A stretch of DNA of 64,000 bases from Verrucomicrobiota bacterium (GCA_018240025.1 JAFEGM010000052.1:62001-126000), one strand, 5' to 3'. Shown: positions 43,225 through 53,535, numbered from the stretch's first letter. Notes: a model not told the origin generated them from the sequence alone. Numbers and translations: made by a program.

Positions 43225-44874
43225 ATGCTTCCGCCCAAGGTCACCGTCACCATCCCGCACGTGCGGGAGCGCCGCTATGTGCGGCCGGGCGAAGGCGCCG
43301 TCGCACCGGCCGCGCCCCCGGCGAGCCCGCCCGATCCCTTCGCCAAGCCAGGCTCAGCCACCACACGTCAGCGCGTCTATGTCGGGCGGCCGGCGGCCGA
43401 GGCTCCCGCTCCCGCCGCGGCACCGGTTCCGGCGCCCGCGCCGGTCGCGAACGTGGTGCCGGTCCAGCCACCGCCGGCGTGGGTGCCCGCCATTTCCGCA
43501 GCGCCGGTTCCCGCGCCGGCAACCCTTCCCCCTGAGCCGGTCGAGATCCCCGTCTCGGCGTACAGCCCCGACGAAGCGCGGGTCCTGGGCACGCCCCGCG
43601 GGCTGGTGCCTTTCGCTGCGCTCGAAGGCCTGCGCGCGACGCTTCCGCCCACGCCTCCCCTGGCCGAAGTCGAGGCCCTGCTCGCCGAGGGCGGCGAGGG
43701 AGACGAGCCGGAGCCGGAGCCGCGTCCGACCTTGCCGGCTACGCCCGGGCCGGATCCGATGCTCGACGAAGTCATCGAGGGCCTGCGCACCCGCATCCAG
43801 CAGCTCAAGGCTGCGCGCCGTGGTCCGGCCTCCAGCCCGGGGGAGATCGCGGCCCCGCCCACCCACGCCACCGCCCGGCTGGTGCGCGCTCCGCAGCCGG
43901 AGCCTTCCTTTGGCCGCCTGCTGCTCTCCACCTTCCTCGTGCTCTTCGTGGCGGCCGGCTTCGGCTTTGGCGGACATCAGCTGCGACTCTTTATGGCGGG
44001 AAGCGCGCCGGCATCGCTACCGCCGCGGGCGGAGGCTCCAAAGACCCCGACGGAGGCCAAGGCCGTCCCGACCTGGCAGGAAACCGATCTGGCGCGACTG
44101 GATTCGATCCTTTCCGCCGAGCGCTCCCGCTCGAAGGAGGAGATGGGCCGGCTGATCGGCCAGCTCAGCGCCGAGCGCCCGGGACTGCCCGGGCTCGAGA
44201 TGCTGGCCGCGCGGCATTCCCTGCTGACCCGCCTTTCCGCCGAGACCGAGGTCCGGCTGGTGCGCCTGATCGGCGAAGCGCGGCCGGACGAGCGCGCGCA
44301 ACTCGTCGAACTGCACTATCTGCGCGCCCGCAACTTCGCCGCGCAGCGCAGCCTGGACAACCTGCGCCGCGCCCGGGCCTCGCTGGACGAAGCGTTGAAG
44401 CTCGATCCGCGGCGGGCCGACCTGCATTTCGAGCGGGCCGAGCTGCACCGCCGGCTGGGGTCGGTGGCCGAGGCGCTGGTCGACTACGAGCGCGCTCTGA
44501 CCCGCACGCGCGCCGGCTGGCAGCCGGCGCGGGCGCGCATCGAATTCCGCCGCCGCCTGCTCCTGGTCGACGCCGACCGCGCCGAAGAGATCGGCAATGA
44601 TGTCTATCTCGCCGAGCTCGGGAAACCGGCGCCGTCCGGCGAATGGTTGCTGACCGCGGCCGCCGTTTCGCTGCATCGCGGTGACCTGGCTGCCGGTGCG
44701 CAATGGATGCTGCGCGCGCGGCCCGCCATGCGCCCCGACGACTACTTCGCGGCCATCGAGGATTTCTTCTTCCGAAACCTGGCCGACAAGCCCCCGCTCA
44801 AGGAGGTCTTTCCGACCGCCCCGGAGCGCACGGCGTTTCTGCAGCGCACGCTGCCGTTTCTGGCCGATCCCTAA
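43225..44874 (+). CDS. Membrane-anchored TPR protein with proline/alanine-rich N-terminal region
   Basis: 549 residues from ATG 43225. The first about 225 residues are proline/alanine-rich and cytoplasmic in prediction. One transmembrane segment is LLLSTFLVLFVAAGFGFGG (about 232-250). The C-terminal half has TPR-like helices (ARASLDEALKLDPRRADLHF). It follows the kinase by 105 bp and may be its substrate or partner; that is inference. Confidence 0.65.
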   Translation: MLPPKVTVTIPHVRERRYVRPGEGAVAPAAPPASPPDPFAKPGSATTRQRVYVGRPAAEAPAPAAAPVPAPAPVANVVPVQPPPAWVPAISAAPVPAPATLPPEPVEIPVSAYSPDEARVLGTPRGLVPFAALEGLRATLPPTPPLAEVEALLAEGGEGDEPEPEPRPTLPATPGPDPMLDEVIEGLRTRIQQLKAARRGPASSPGEIAAPPTHATARLVRAPQPEPSFGRLLLSTFLVLFVAAGFGFGGHQLRLFMAGSAPASLPPRAEAPKTPTEAKAVPTWQETDLARLDSILSAERSRSKEEMGRLIGQLSAERPGLPGLEMLAARHSLLTRLSAETEVRLVRLIGEARPDERAQLVELHYLRARNFAAQRSLDNLRRARASLDEALKLDPRRADLHFERAELHRRLGSVAEALVDYERALTRTRAGWQPARARIEFRRRLLLVDADRAEEIGNDVYLAELGKPAPSGEWLLTAAAVSLHRGDLAAGAQWMLRARPAMRPDDYFAAIEDFFFRNLADKPPLKEVFPTAPERTAFLQRTLPFLADP

Positions 44875-44982
44875 GTTGGGTAGCCATAGGCCGGCGTCCG
44901 ACAACGCCTCGCGCCCGCCCGTCGCCACGGCGGTTGCATTTCCCGCCGGCCCCTGCCTTTATGGCGCGCCGCCACCGCCATC

Positions 44983-46239
44983 ATGCAGCAGACCACCGAA
45001 CCAGGTCATCCCGAGCTCAACCGCATCCTGACCCGCCAGATCGACTCGCACGGGCCGGTCTCGTTCAAGTGGTTCATGGAGCAGGTGCTCTACCACCCGA
45101 ACCACGGCTATTACTCGAGCGGCCGCGCCACGGTGGGCCGGCGGGGCGACTTCTACACCAACGTCAGCGTGGGCAAGATCTACGGCGAGCTGATGGCGGC
45201 GCAGTTCGAGGAAATGTGGGTGCGCATGGGTCAGCCGATGACCTTCGCCGTGGTCGAGCAAGGCGCCCACGACGGCCGCCTGGCCAACGACGTGCTGACC
45301 TGGATCCAGGCGCGTTCGCCGCGGCTCTTCTCGCAGCTGACCTATTGGATCGTGGAACCGTCCGAGACGCTGCTGCAGCATCAGCAGGCCGCCCTCAGCG
45401 GCTGGCCGCGGAACAAGGTGCGCTGGCATCGCTCGCTCGACGACTTCGAGGTCGGGTCGCTCTGCGGGGTGCATTTCTCCAACGAATTGATCGACTCGAT
45501 GCCGGTCCACCTGGTCGTGCACGACGGCTCGGGCTGGCAGGAAATGTTCGTCGATTCGACCATGAAGGGCTCGTTCCGCTTCGTGCTCGGTCCGCTCTCG
45601 AACGGCCGCCTGCGCGAGCATCTGGCCAAGGTGCCGACGCCGCCCTCGGACTGCGTGCCGTACAAGACCGAGGTCAATCTCAAGGCTCTCGGCTGGATGG
45701 AGGACGTTTCCCGCATCATGCGGCAGGGCTACGTGCTGGCCTGCGACTACGGCTTCGCGAGGGATCAATACTACGCTCCGGGCCGGCTGGCGGGCACGAT
45801 CTCGGTGTACTATCGGCATCAGCGCGGGAGCGACCCGTTCTTCGGGATCGGCGACTGCGACATCACCGCGCATGTCGATTTCACCAGCCTCGCGGAAGTG
45901 GCCGAGGCGCATTCGCTCAAGCTGCACGGCTTCTGCGACCAGCATCATTTCCTGGTCGGGATCGGCGAGGAGCGGCTGATGGAAGTCGAGTACCACGCCC
46001 GGCAGTACGGCGGACTCGACAAGGCCACGGCCGAGGCGGTGCGGCAGTTCCGCACGCTCATGCATCCCTCCAGCATGGGCCTGGCGTTCAAATACATCTG
46101 CTTCTCGAAGGGCATCCTCCCGGGCGAGCCGCTCTCCGGCTTCCGGCATGCTTCCGATGCGCGGGTGGCCCTGAATCTGCCCGAGCCGGCCAAGCCGCAG
46201 CGGAAGTCGGAGTACGATTCGTTCTACGATCCATTCTGA
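44983..46239 (+). CDS. MidA/NDUFAF7-family SAM-dependent methyltransferase
   Basis: 418 residues. Family features are VSFKWFMEQVLYHPNHGYYS (about 27-46), GRRGDFYTNVSVGKIYGELM, VEQGAHDGRLANDVL for SAM binding, and HFSNELIDSMPVHLV, the characteristic NE..D..PV motif (PF02636). Mitochondrial relatives dimethylate an arginine on complex I. The bacterial substrate is unknown. Confidence 0.85.
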   Translation: MQQTTEPGHPELNRILTRQIDSHGPVSFKWFMEQVLYHPNHGYYSSGRATVGRRGDFYTNVSVGKIYGELMAAQFEEMWVRMGQPMTFAVVEQGAHDGRLANDVLTWIQARSPRLFSQLTYWIVEPSETLLQHQQAALSGWPRNKVRWHRSLDDFEVGSLCGVHFSNELIDSMPVHLVVHDGSGWQEMFVDSTMKGSFRFVLGPLSNGRLREHLAKVPTPPSDCVPYKTEVNLKALGWMEDVSRIMRQGYVLACDYGFARDQYYAPGRLAGTISVYYRHQRGSDPFFGIGDCDITAHVDFTSLAEVAEAHSLKLHGFCDQHHFLVGIGEERLMEVEYHARQYGGLDKATAEAVRQFRTLMHPSSMGLAFKYICFSKGILPGEPLSGFRHASDARVALNLPEPAKPQRKSEYDSFYDPF

Positions 46240-46335
46240 GGCGCAGAGCCGAGCCTGCGCGCCGGGCGCCTGGTGCCATTCCGGGCCGAAAACGGTTTGA
46301 ATCTTGAGGCCGGCTTCCTGAAGCTGCGCCCCACG

Positions 46336-49300
46336 ATGCACCCCCGCGCGTTCCTCGCCGTTCTTCTCGCTCCCGCACCGCTCTTCGCCCAGGCCCCGGC
46401 TGCCCTCGCGCCGGACGCGGCGATCAAGCAGGCCAATGCGCTCTTCGACGCCGGCCGCCCGGGCGAGGCGGCCGATGCGTACGCGAAATTCCTCAAGGAT
46501 TACCCGACGGCCAATCAGGTCGTCGAGGCCGGCTATCGGCTCGGCAATGCGCTCTTCCTCGCCGGCCGCTGGGACGAGGCGGCCGCGCAACTGCGCAAGA
46601 TGATCGCCTCGCAGACTTCCCCGCCCGAGGTGGTGGAGGCGTGCATGGGCTTGCTGCCGGCGGCGCTGGCGCAAAAGGCCGCCTCGCTCCCGGCCACGGA
46701 CGCCAAGCGCAAGGCCGCCTTCGAGGAGTCGATCAAGGAGGCGGGCGCCTTCCTGACGAAGTATCCGAATGCCGCGGAAGTCGAGGGCGTGCGCTACGGT
46801 CGCGCCGCGGCGCAGTATCAGATCGGCAACTACCCCGCCGCCGCCGAGGATCTCAAAGCCAATCTCGCGGCCTTCACGGGCCGGAGCGAGTCGTATCAGG
46901 ACAGCCAATACCTCCTCGCGCTGACCTTCGGCACGCAGGGCAATTTCGCCTTCAGCCAGCAGAGCGACCGCGCCGCGGCCACGCGTGCCTATCTCGAGGC
47001 CGAGAAGCTGCTGGCCGACATCGTGGCCAAGCGCACGGATCTCGCGCTGGCCAACGACGCGCAGTTCCAGCTCGGCGAGATCCTCCTCGCCCGCGCCGCC
47101 ACCGCCGCCAGCGAGGCCGAGCGCGCGCCGGTCTACCAACAAGCGCTGACCGCCTTCCGCGGGGTGCAGCCGAAGACCGCCATGGTCGCCGCCCAGCAGG
47201 AGCGGATCAATGGCGTGCTCAGCCGAATGCGCGCCGCGGCCGGCAACGCGCTGGAAGCCCGCCGACTCGGCTCGCTCCGCAACCGCGAGGCGCAGAAGCT
47301 CGGCGTGCTCAACGCGCGCGACGATCAGCGCCTGACCGCCCTGCTCAAATGCGGCGAGGTGTGGTTTCAACTCGGCCGGCACGACGAAGCACGGGTGCTG
47401 CTCACGGCCCTCGCCCCGCGCGCGACCAAGCCGGAGCAGGAGCGCATCGTCCTGTTCTATACGGCGATGTCGTACGCCGCGCAGGGGCAGATCGAAAAGG
47501 CCATCGCCGGGCACGACAAATTCGTGGCCAAGTTCAAGGACGATCCGATGGCCGCCAGCCTCGCGCTGACCATCGGCAACCTGCTCAATTCCAAGGGCGA
47601 CGCGGCCCGGGCGCAGAAGTATCTCGACGAGGCCTCGTCCCTCGCGCCCAAAGGCCAGGTGGCCGAGTTCGCGCTGCTGGAGCGCGCGCGCTCGCTGGCC
47701 GCGGGCGGCAAGTTCGACGAGGCCATCAAGGTCTTCGACGATTTCCTCAAGGGCAATCCCAAGCCCGAAGCTGCGGTCGTGGCCGAGCTCGGACGCGCCC
47801 GCATTCTCCGCGACAAGGGCGATCTGGCGGGCGCGCTGGCCGCCTTCACCAAGCTGCGCGACACCGCCGGCGACAAGCCGCAGGGCGAGGAGGCGGCGTT
47901 CTTCGTCGGACTGCTCAAGAGTCAGCAGAAGGACGCCGCGGGTGCCGTGGCCGATCTGCGCAATTTCGTGGCCAAGTATCCCAAATCCCAGCTGGCACCC
48001 GGCGCGCTCCTGACCGTGGCGCAGACCCAGCGTGCGGCCGGGCAGAAGGAACTCGCGCTCACCACGCTGCAGCAGATTCCCGCGCAGTATCCGCAGAGCA
48101 AGGAGGCGGGCTTCGCTTTCTTCCAGCGCGCCGACATCGCGCAGGCCGAGAACAAGCCGGAGCAGGTCATCGCCGTGCTGCAGGAGTTCATCGCCAAGTT
48201 CCCGGCCGACGAAAAGGTCTTCGCGGCCATCGACGCCATCGCGAACGTCCAGGTACGCGGCGGCAAGATCGACGACGCGGCGGCGGCCTATCAGGGCTTC
48301 CTGGAGAAGAATCCGCAGTCGCCCAACGCGGCGACCGCGCTGCGCAAAATCGGCGACCTCTACCGCAACGCCGCCCAGCAGATGGGGCGCTACGCGGGGC
48401 TCGACGAAGTAAAGAAGAAAACCTGGGCCGAGCTCCTGCAAAAGGCCGTGGCGGCGGTCGAACAGCTGGTGGCGAAGTACCCGAAGGAAGCCGCGCTGGC
48501 GCTGGGACTCGAGACTTTCAACGACGTGCAGCAGCTGCAGGTGGACGCCGGCGTGAAGCCCGCCGCCGAGGTGAACGCGGCCTTCACCGCGCTGGCGGGC
48601 AAGGCCGGCGGAGACAAGGCGGCCACCGGGCGCATCGCCTTCCGCGCCGCGGTGCGCGGAGCGGCGGCCGATCCGGCCAAAGCGGCCGCCGCGCTGAAGG
48701 AGAACTTCGATCCCGCGCTGGCCTACAGCGCGGCCAGTCTCGATACCTACGGTCAGGCGCTGCTCAAGAGTGGCGACGTCGCCGGGGCCGAGACGGTCTA
48801 TCGCAAGCTGCAGACCGATTTCCCCAATCCCGCCGGGGCCGCACCCACGGCCGCGCCGAAGGAAGTGCAGGAGGCACAGGCCACGGCGCTCTACGGACTC
48901 GCCACCGTGGCGACGGCCAAGAAGGACACCGCCGCGGCGGGCGCGCTCTTCGATCAGCTGAAGAAGCTCTATCCGTGGTCGCCCAAGATCGCCGAGGCCA
49001 ATCTCGGCATTGCCCTCAACCTGAAGAGCCAGGGCAAAAACGACGAGGCCGTCGCGCTGCTGGCGCAGGTGGCTCGCGCCACCACCGCGCCGCCGGACGT
49101 GCGGGCCCGCGGCATGCTGGCCACTGCGCAGATTTTCCAGGCCACCAACAATCCGAAGGGCGCCATCGACACCTATCTCAAGATCGCGCAGTTCTATCCG
49201 ACCACCCCGCAGGCGGCGGAGGGGCTGCTGATCGGGGCGAAGCTGCTCGAGCAGCAGGCTGGTACGGTGGCCGATGCCGCCGAAAAGGCGCGTCAACTCG

Positions 49301-49398
49301 GGGTGGTGCGCAAGGCCTACGAGGATCTGTTGGCCAAACATCCGTCCGCCCCCGGAGTGGACGAGGCCCGGCAGCGACTGAGCGCGCTCCCGAAGTGA
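46336..49398 (+). CDS. Large periplasmic tetratricopeptide-repeat protein
   Basis: 1020 residues from ATG 46336, chosen for the signal peptide MHPRAFLAVLLAPAPLFAQA. The mature part is a helical superhelix of many TPR units, for example ALFDAGRPGEAADAYAKFLK, AFTKLRDTAGDKPQGEEAAF and AIDTYLKIAQFYPTTPQAAE. Such proteins scaffold envelope complexes. The stop is 4 bp before the next start, so it is cotranscribed with the membrane protein gene downstream. Confidence 0.78.
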   Translation: MHPRAFLAVLLAPAPLFAQAPAALAPDAAIKQANALFDAGRPGEAADAYAKFLKDYPTANQVVEAGYRLGNALFLAGRWDEAAAQLRKMIASQTSPPEVVEACMGLLPAALAQKAASLPATDAKRKAAFEESIKEAGAFLTKYPNAAEVEGVRYGRAAAQYQIGNYPAAAEDLKANLAAFTGRSESYQDSQYLLALTFGTQGNFAFSQQSDRAAATRAYLEAEKLLADIVAKRTDLALANDAQFQLGEILLARAATAASEAERAPVYQQALTAFRGVQPKTAMVAAQQERINGVLSRMRAAAGNALEARRLGSLRNREAQKLGVLNARDDQRLTALLKCGEVWFQLGRHDEARVLLTALAPRATKPEQERIVLFYTAMSYAAQGQIEKAIAGHDKFVAKFKDDPMAASLALTIGNLLNSKGDAARAQKYLDEASSLAPKGQVAEFALLERARSLAAGGKFDEAIKVFDDFLKGNPKPEAAVVAELGRARILRDKGDLAGALAAFTKLRDTAGDKPQGEEAAFFVGLLKSQQKDAAGAVADLRNFVAKYPKSQLAPGALLTVAQTQRAAGQKELALTTLQQIPAQYPQSKEAGFAFFQRADIAQAENKPEQVIAVLQEFIAKFPADEKVFAAIDAIANVQVRGGKIDDAAAAYQGFLEKNPQSPNAATALRKIGDLYRNAAQQMGRYAGLDEVKKKTWAELLQKAVAAVEQLVAKYPKEAALALGLETFNDVQQLQVDAGVKPAAEVNAAFTALAGKAGGDKAATGRIAFRAAVRGAAADPAKAAAALKENFDPALAYSAASLDTYGQALLKSGDVAGAETVYRKLQTDFPNPAGAAPTAAPKEVQEAQATALYGLATVATAKKDTAAAGALFDQLKKLYPWSPKIAEANLGIALNLKSQGKNDEAVALLAQVARATTAPPDVRARGMLATAQIFQATNNPKGAIDTYLKIAQFYPTTPQAAEGLLIGAKLLEQQAGTVADAAEKARQLGVVRKAYEDLLAKHPSAPGVDEARQRLSALPK

Positions 49399-49402
49399 CC
49401 GC

Positions 49403-51238
49403 ATGACCGCATCCGGTCCCACGTCGGAGGCGGGCCGCGGTTGGCCGGCGTTCCTTTGGGCCGCCCGCTGGGTCCTGCTGCTCGCTCCGTTCGTCGCCAG
49501 CGCGGCCTTTCCGGGGCAACGGATGGCGCTGCTGGTCCGCTTTGGTCTTTTTCCCGTACTGGGCGGCGCCGTGGTGACGGTGGCGGGCTACCTCGTGCTC
49601 TGGGTGGCGCTGGGCCGGGCGCAGCAGCGGCTGGGCGTCTCGGCCGACGAGGAAGGTGCGCCGCGGGTGCCGCAGCGGCGCGACTGGCTGCTCGGGCTCG
49701 CGGTGGCGGTAGTCTTCTGCTGGAGCGCAGCACGCTACCTCGAGTACTTCCCGGCCAGCATCGACAGCGAGGCGCAGGATGCGCTGCGCTCGGCCATGAG
49801 CTGGCTGCGCGGGGCGGAGGAGGGGCAATTCTGGGGCCAGGTGGCGCATCGGATGTACACGTACAATGCCGGGCTGACCCCGCTGGTCTTCCCGCTCGTG
49901 GCCTGGTTCGGCCCGCATCCGCTGGCGTACAAATGGCTCAACACCGGCTTCTTCGCGCTCGTGTTGGCGGCCCTGGCGGTCACGTTCGCTCGCCAGAATG
50001 TGGCACCCAGCCGGCGCTGGCTCCTCCTGCTGCTGCCGATTCTCTCCATCATTCTGCCTTCCCTGCAGATGTACCGCTGGCATTGCGTCTGCCTGGCGGG
50101 GGCGGTTGTGCTGCTGCAGGGCGCCGCCGCGCTGGAGGGGCCGCCTGGCCGTTTCTACGGCTCGCTGCTGGCCTTCGCCGCGCTGCTGACGCTCTACCAC
50201 GGACAGATGATCTACCAGGCGGGATTGCTCGGCCTGGCCGCCTGGCACGTGCTGTCGCCGGAGTCGGGACAGCGGCGCTGGGCGCGGGTCGGCGGGCTGC
50301 TGGGATGCGCGGCGCTCTGTTGGCTGCTCTATCTCTACCAGAACGCGTGGACGGTGACGGACGAGGCCAACCGCGGCATGCAGGAAGCCCGCCTGCTGCC
50401 GCGCCTGCTGGAGCCGGCCAAAGCCCATGCGGTGGTCTACAGCCTGCTGGAAGCGCCGGAGCGATTCATCCAGGCGCCCATCTTCGGTCTCTGGCTGCTC
50501 GGCCTGGCCGCCACCTGCGAGCGGGCTGGGCGATGGCCGGCCGATCGACTCGCGCTGCTGCTCGGTGGCAGCGGCTTCGCGGTGCACGCGCTCTGCCAAC
50601 CGATCATCAATCCCTCCTGCCGCTGCTGGTATCTGCTGCCGTTCCTCTGGATCGGCCTGAACGGTCTCGCGTGCGCCGCGGTCTGGCTGCGGCGCACGCT
50701 CGGCGGGACGCTGGGGACCAGCGCGGCGGTCTTGGGCCTGCTCGCATTGTCGATCTCGGAATGGCAGCAATACGACAAGCGTGACCTGCAGGGAACGACC
50801 GACTCCCCGGCGAGACCCTGGAACACGTCGCATCAGCTCGACTACGTTTTCCGCCACCTCGCGGGCCGGGCACCGGAGCCGCGGCCGACGCTGCATCTGA
50901 TTCCCGGGCCGGCCTTCCAGCCGTCGGAAGGTGGCTTCGCGCGGCATTTGGAGCTCATCCAGCTGGACTGGCGGCAGGCCCGCGCCGAGTTCCGCGAGAT
51001 CGACACCCCGAACGAACTCCGCAGCTTTCTCCGAGCGTTGCACGAGGGCCGTCTGCGCCACCGGCGCGCCGTGCTGTATCTGAGCCAGCTCGGCCCCGAC
51101 CGGGAATGGAAGGCGGAGCTCATTCAACCTGCCCTGCAGGGCCTGCCGCTGACCGTGCGGGTGCTCGATCTCCAAGGCCCGCCCGTACCCCAGACCATGC
51201 GCTGCCTCGAGGTGACGGTGACCGCCGGTCCGCCCTGA
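49403..51238 (+). CDS. Polytopic membrane protein of unknown function (possibly GT-C-like)
   Basis: 611 residues with about 10-12 hydrophobic segments in the first 450, then a soluble C-terminal domain (HQLDYVFRHLAGRAPEPRPT onward). A loop after the third helix carries YFPASIDSEAQDAL, an acidic-loop position reminiscent of GT-C enzymes. No family is confirmed. It starts 4 bp after the TPR gene and may form a two-gene unit with it. Confidence 0.55.
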   Translation: MTASGPTSEAGRGWPAFLWAARWVLLLAPFVASAAFPGQRMALLVRFGLFPVLGGAVVTVAGYLVLWVALGRAQQRLGVSADEEGAPRVPQRRDWLLGLAVAVVFCWSAARYLEYFPASIDSEAQDALRSAMSWLRGAEEGQFWGQVAHRMYTYNAGLTPLVFPLVAWFGPHPLAYKWLNTGFFALVLAALAVTFARQNVAPSRRWLLLLLPILSIILPSLQMYRWHCVCLAGAVVLLQGAAALEGPPGRFYGSLLAFAALLTLYHGQMIYQAGLLGLAAWHVLSPESGQRRWARVGGLLGCAALCWLLYLYQNAWTVTDEANRGMQEARLLPRLLEPAKAHAVVYSLLEAPERFIQAPIFGLWLLGLAATCERAGRWPADRLALLLGGSGFAVHALCQPIINPSCRCWYLLPFLWIGLNGLACAAVWLRRTLGGTLGTSAAVLGLLALSISEWQQYDKRDLQGTTDSPARPWNTSHQLDYVFRHLAGRAPEPRPTLHLIPGPAFQPSEGGFARHLELIQLDWRQARAEFREIDTPNELRSFLRALHEGRLRHRRAVLYLSQLGPDREWKAELIQPALQGLPLTVRVLDLQGPPVPQTMRCLEVTVTAGPP

Positions 51239-51243
51239 GAAGG

Positions 51244-51975
51244 TCAGCGCTCGCGGGTGAGGGAATACTTGAGAAAGGTGGCGTAAGCATTGCCGACGGC
51301 GATCCAAAGCCCGGGGAAGCCGTCGAGAAAACCGCCCTTGAGCACGTAGCCCCGCAGTCCGCGCCAGGCTGCGCGGGAGAAGCACTTCAGCCCGGAGGCG
51401 GGACGGGCATCGGTGGCGTAAGACTCCGCGTAGCTGAGCTGCTTTTCCACGAACCGGCGCATGTTCGGGAAGGGCCAATGCAGCAGGTCGGCCCGCAGAT
51501 GCGCACAGGACCCCTGCAGCGCCACGGCAGTGTGCTCACGTGTGCCGGCCCATTTTCCCGCCGCGCGCCGGAACAGGCGCAGCACGCGATCGGGATACCA
51601 GTCGCCGTGCCGGATCCAGCGGCCGAGGAACCACGAGCGGCGCGGGAAGTCGGCGCCGACGGCGCCCGGTGCAGCCAGGAAACGCTCCAGTTCCGCGCGC
51701 AATTCCGGCGAGAGCGCCTCGTCGGCGTCGAGCGCGAGGACCCACTCGCCGGTGCATTCCGCCAAGGCCGCGTTCTTCTGCTCGCGGAATCCCGGCCAGG
51801 GGCGCTCGAACCAGCGGGCGCCGAAGCGCTCGGCGATGGCGCGGGTGTCGTCGGTCGAGCCGGAATCGACGATCACGATCTCGCTGGCGAGACCCTGTAC
51901 CGACTCGAGACAGCGCGCGAGATTGGCCGCCTCGTTCTTGGTCACGAGCGAGACGCTGAGGGAGGGCGCAGGCAT
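51244..51975 (-). CDS. Glycosyltransferase family 2 (WaaE/KdtX-like)
   Basis: 243 residues from ATG 51975. SVSLVTKNEAANLARCLESV, VDSGSTDDT, and the divalent-metal motif VLALDADEALS (DxD) mark a GT-A fold. YPDRVLRLFRR and a C-terminal amphipathic helix match the LPS core beta-1,4-glucosyltransferase subgroup. It is divergent from the rplY gene. Confidence 0.85.
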   Translation of the reverse strand: MPAPSLSVSLVTKNEAANLARCLESVQGLASEIVIVDSGSTDDTRAIAERFGARWFERPWPGFREQKNAALAECTGEWVLALDADEALSPELRAELERFLAAPGAVGADFPRRSWFLGRWIRHGDWYPDRVLRLFRRAAGKWAGTREHTAVALQGSCAHLRADLLHWPFPNMRRFVEKQLSYAESYATDARPASGLKCFSRAAWRGLRGYVLKGGFLDGFPGLWIAVGNAYATFLKYSLTRER

Positions 51976-52113
51976 GAGGTCGGCGTTCGGCGGACGAGGT
52001 TCCGGCCAGCGGCCGGACGGGCCGGCATTCTCTCCGCTCCCAAATTCTCTTGCAAGGGCCCTGTTTTCCGCCATGTTCCCGGCCCTTTCCGTCCAAACCT
52101 GCGCAGATTTCCC

Positions 52114-52806
52114 ATGGCTACTCCTTCCCTCACCGCTCACCCGCGCACCGGCATCGGCCGCGGCGCCGCCCGCAAGATCAAGGCGCAGGGTAACGTTCCC
52201 GGCATCATGTACGGCAAGTCGGTCCAGCCGACCAACCTGCAGTTCGACGCCAAGGAGGTCAGCAAGCTCCTGGCCCACGCCGCCTCGGAGAACGTGCTGG
52301 TGGACGTGAAGCTCGACGGCCGCGTCCAGCTGGCCCTGCTGCAGGAAGTGCAGCATCACCCCCTTTCCCGCCGCGTGCTCCATCTCGACCTCCATGCGGT
52401 GGCCGAGAATGAAACGCTGCACGCGCACGTGCCGATCGAGCCCTTCGGCGAACCGGCCGGCGTCAAGACCGGCGGCGGCAGCCTCGACCAGAGCCTGCGT
52501 TCGCTCGATCTGGAGTGTCAGCCGCGCGCGCTTCCCGCCGTCATCAAGGTGGACGTCTCGGGCCTCAAGCTGGGCGAGTCGATCCACGTCCGCGACCTGC
52601 AGCTGCCCGACGGCGTGAAGCCGAAGGTGGACGGCGCCGTTACGGTCTTCGTGGTGCACGCCCCGACGGTGGCCGAGGCCGCCCCGGCGGCCGATGCCGC
52701 CAAGGGTCCGGAAGTACTCAAGGAGAAGAAGCCGGCCGACGCCAAGGCCGGCGCGGCCGCGGGCAAGGCGGCGGCTCCGGCGGCCAAGGCCCCGGCCAAG
52801 AAGTAA
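52114..52806 (+). CDS. rplY: 50S ribosomal protein L25 (CTC form)
   Basis: 230 residues from ATG 52114. The L25 core includes RKIKAQGNVPGIMYGK (about 20-35) and LLQEVQHHPLSRRVLHLDLH, binding 5S rRNA. It has the C-terminal TL5/CTC domain and a lysine/alanine-rich tail. It leads a translation-linked cluster with pth and rpsF. Confidence 0.92.
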   Translation: MATPSLTAHPRTGIGRGAARKIKAQGNVPGIMYGKSVQPTNLQFDAKEVSKLLAHAASENVLVDVKLDGRVQLALLQEVQHHPLSRRVLHLDLHAVAENETLHAHVPIEPFGEPAGVKTGGGSLDQSLRSLDLECQPRALPAVIKVDVSGLKLGESIHVRDLQLPDGVKPKVDGAVTVFVVHAPTVAEAAPAADAAKGPEVLKEKKPADAKAGAAAGKAAAPAAKAPAKK

Positions 52807-52842
52807 TCTCTACCGGTCGCCCGACCGTCGCAGCTTCGCCCC

Positions 52843-53499
52843 GTGCTCGCCGACCCCAAAGCCGTCGTCCCCGGTGCGAAGCCCCGCCTCGTGGCCGGTC
52901 TCGGCAATCCCGGCCGGGAATACGAGCGCACGCGGCACAACGTCGGTTTTCTCGTGCTCGACGAACTGGCCCGCCGCCAGCGGGTCTCGCTGGTCGAGCA
53001 ACGCGCCTGGAAGGGCCGGCACGCTCGCACCGACGCCGGCACGCACCTGCTCCAGCCGCTCACGTTCATGAATTTGAGCGGGGAAGCGGTCGGAGCCTTG
53101 GCGCGGTTCCACAAGATTCCGGCGCACGAAGTTCTGGTGGTGTCGGATGACACCGCCCTCCCGCTCGGCCGTCTGCGCCTCCGCCTGGGCGGTTCGGATG
53201 GCGGGCACAACGGCCTGCGCTCGATCGCCGATCACCTCGACACGACCGACTTCCCGCGCCTGCGCGTCGGGGTCGGCTCGGCCTCGCCCGGCGAGCAGGT
53301 GAGCCACGTGCTCGGCACGTTTCGACCCGACGAACAGGAGGCGCTGGCCGAGACGATCGTGCGCGCGGCCGATGCCGTCGAGACCGCCGTCCAGCAGGGC
53401 CTGGAGACGGCCATGAATCGTTTCAACCGACCGCCGGCCGCCCCCCGGCCGCTGAAGCCTGTGCCCGCGCCCGCCTCGCCGAATCCGGCGGAAGGCTGA
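52843..53499 (+). CDS. pth: Peptidyl-tRNA hydrolase
   Basis: 218 residues from GTG 52843. Catalytic His32 in RTRHNVGFL, preceded by [29 protein letters not shown] and [13 protein letters not shown] follow as expected. The C-terminal tail is proline-rich. It releases tRNA from drop-off peptidyl-tRNA. It follows rplY by 36 bp, a common pairing. Confidence 0.95.
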   Translation: MLADPKAVVPGAKPRLVAGLGNPGREYERTRHNVGFLVLDELARRQRVSLVEQRAWKGRHARTDAGTHLLQPLTFMNLSGEAVGALARFHKIPAHEVLVVSDDTALPLGRLRLRLGGSDGGHNGLRSIADHLDTTDFPRLRVGVGSASPGEQVSHVLGTFRPDEQEALAETIVRAADAVETAVQQGLETAMNRFNRPPAAPRPLKPVPAPASPNPAEG

Positions 53500-53535
53500 T
53501 CTCTCCGTCCGATTCCATCCCAACCAGTTCCCAAC

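Noticed and set aside
44959-49422. Very long open frame (about 1480 residues) on the minus strand
   Set aside because: It is antisense to the MidA-like and TPR genes, has biased arginine/glycine/leucine composition and no motifs. High-GC antisense artefact.
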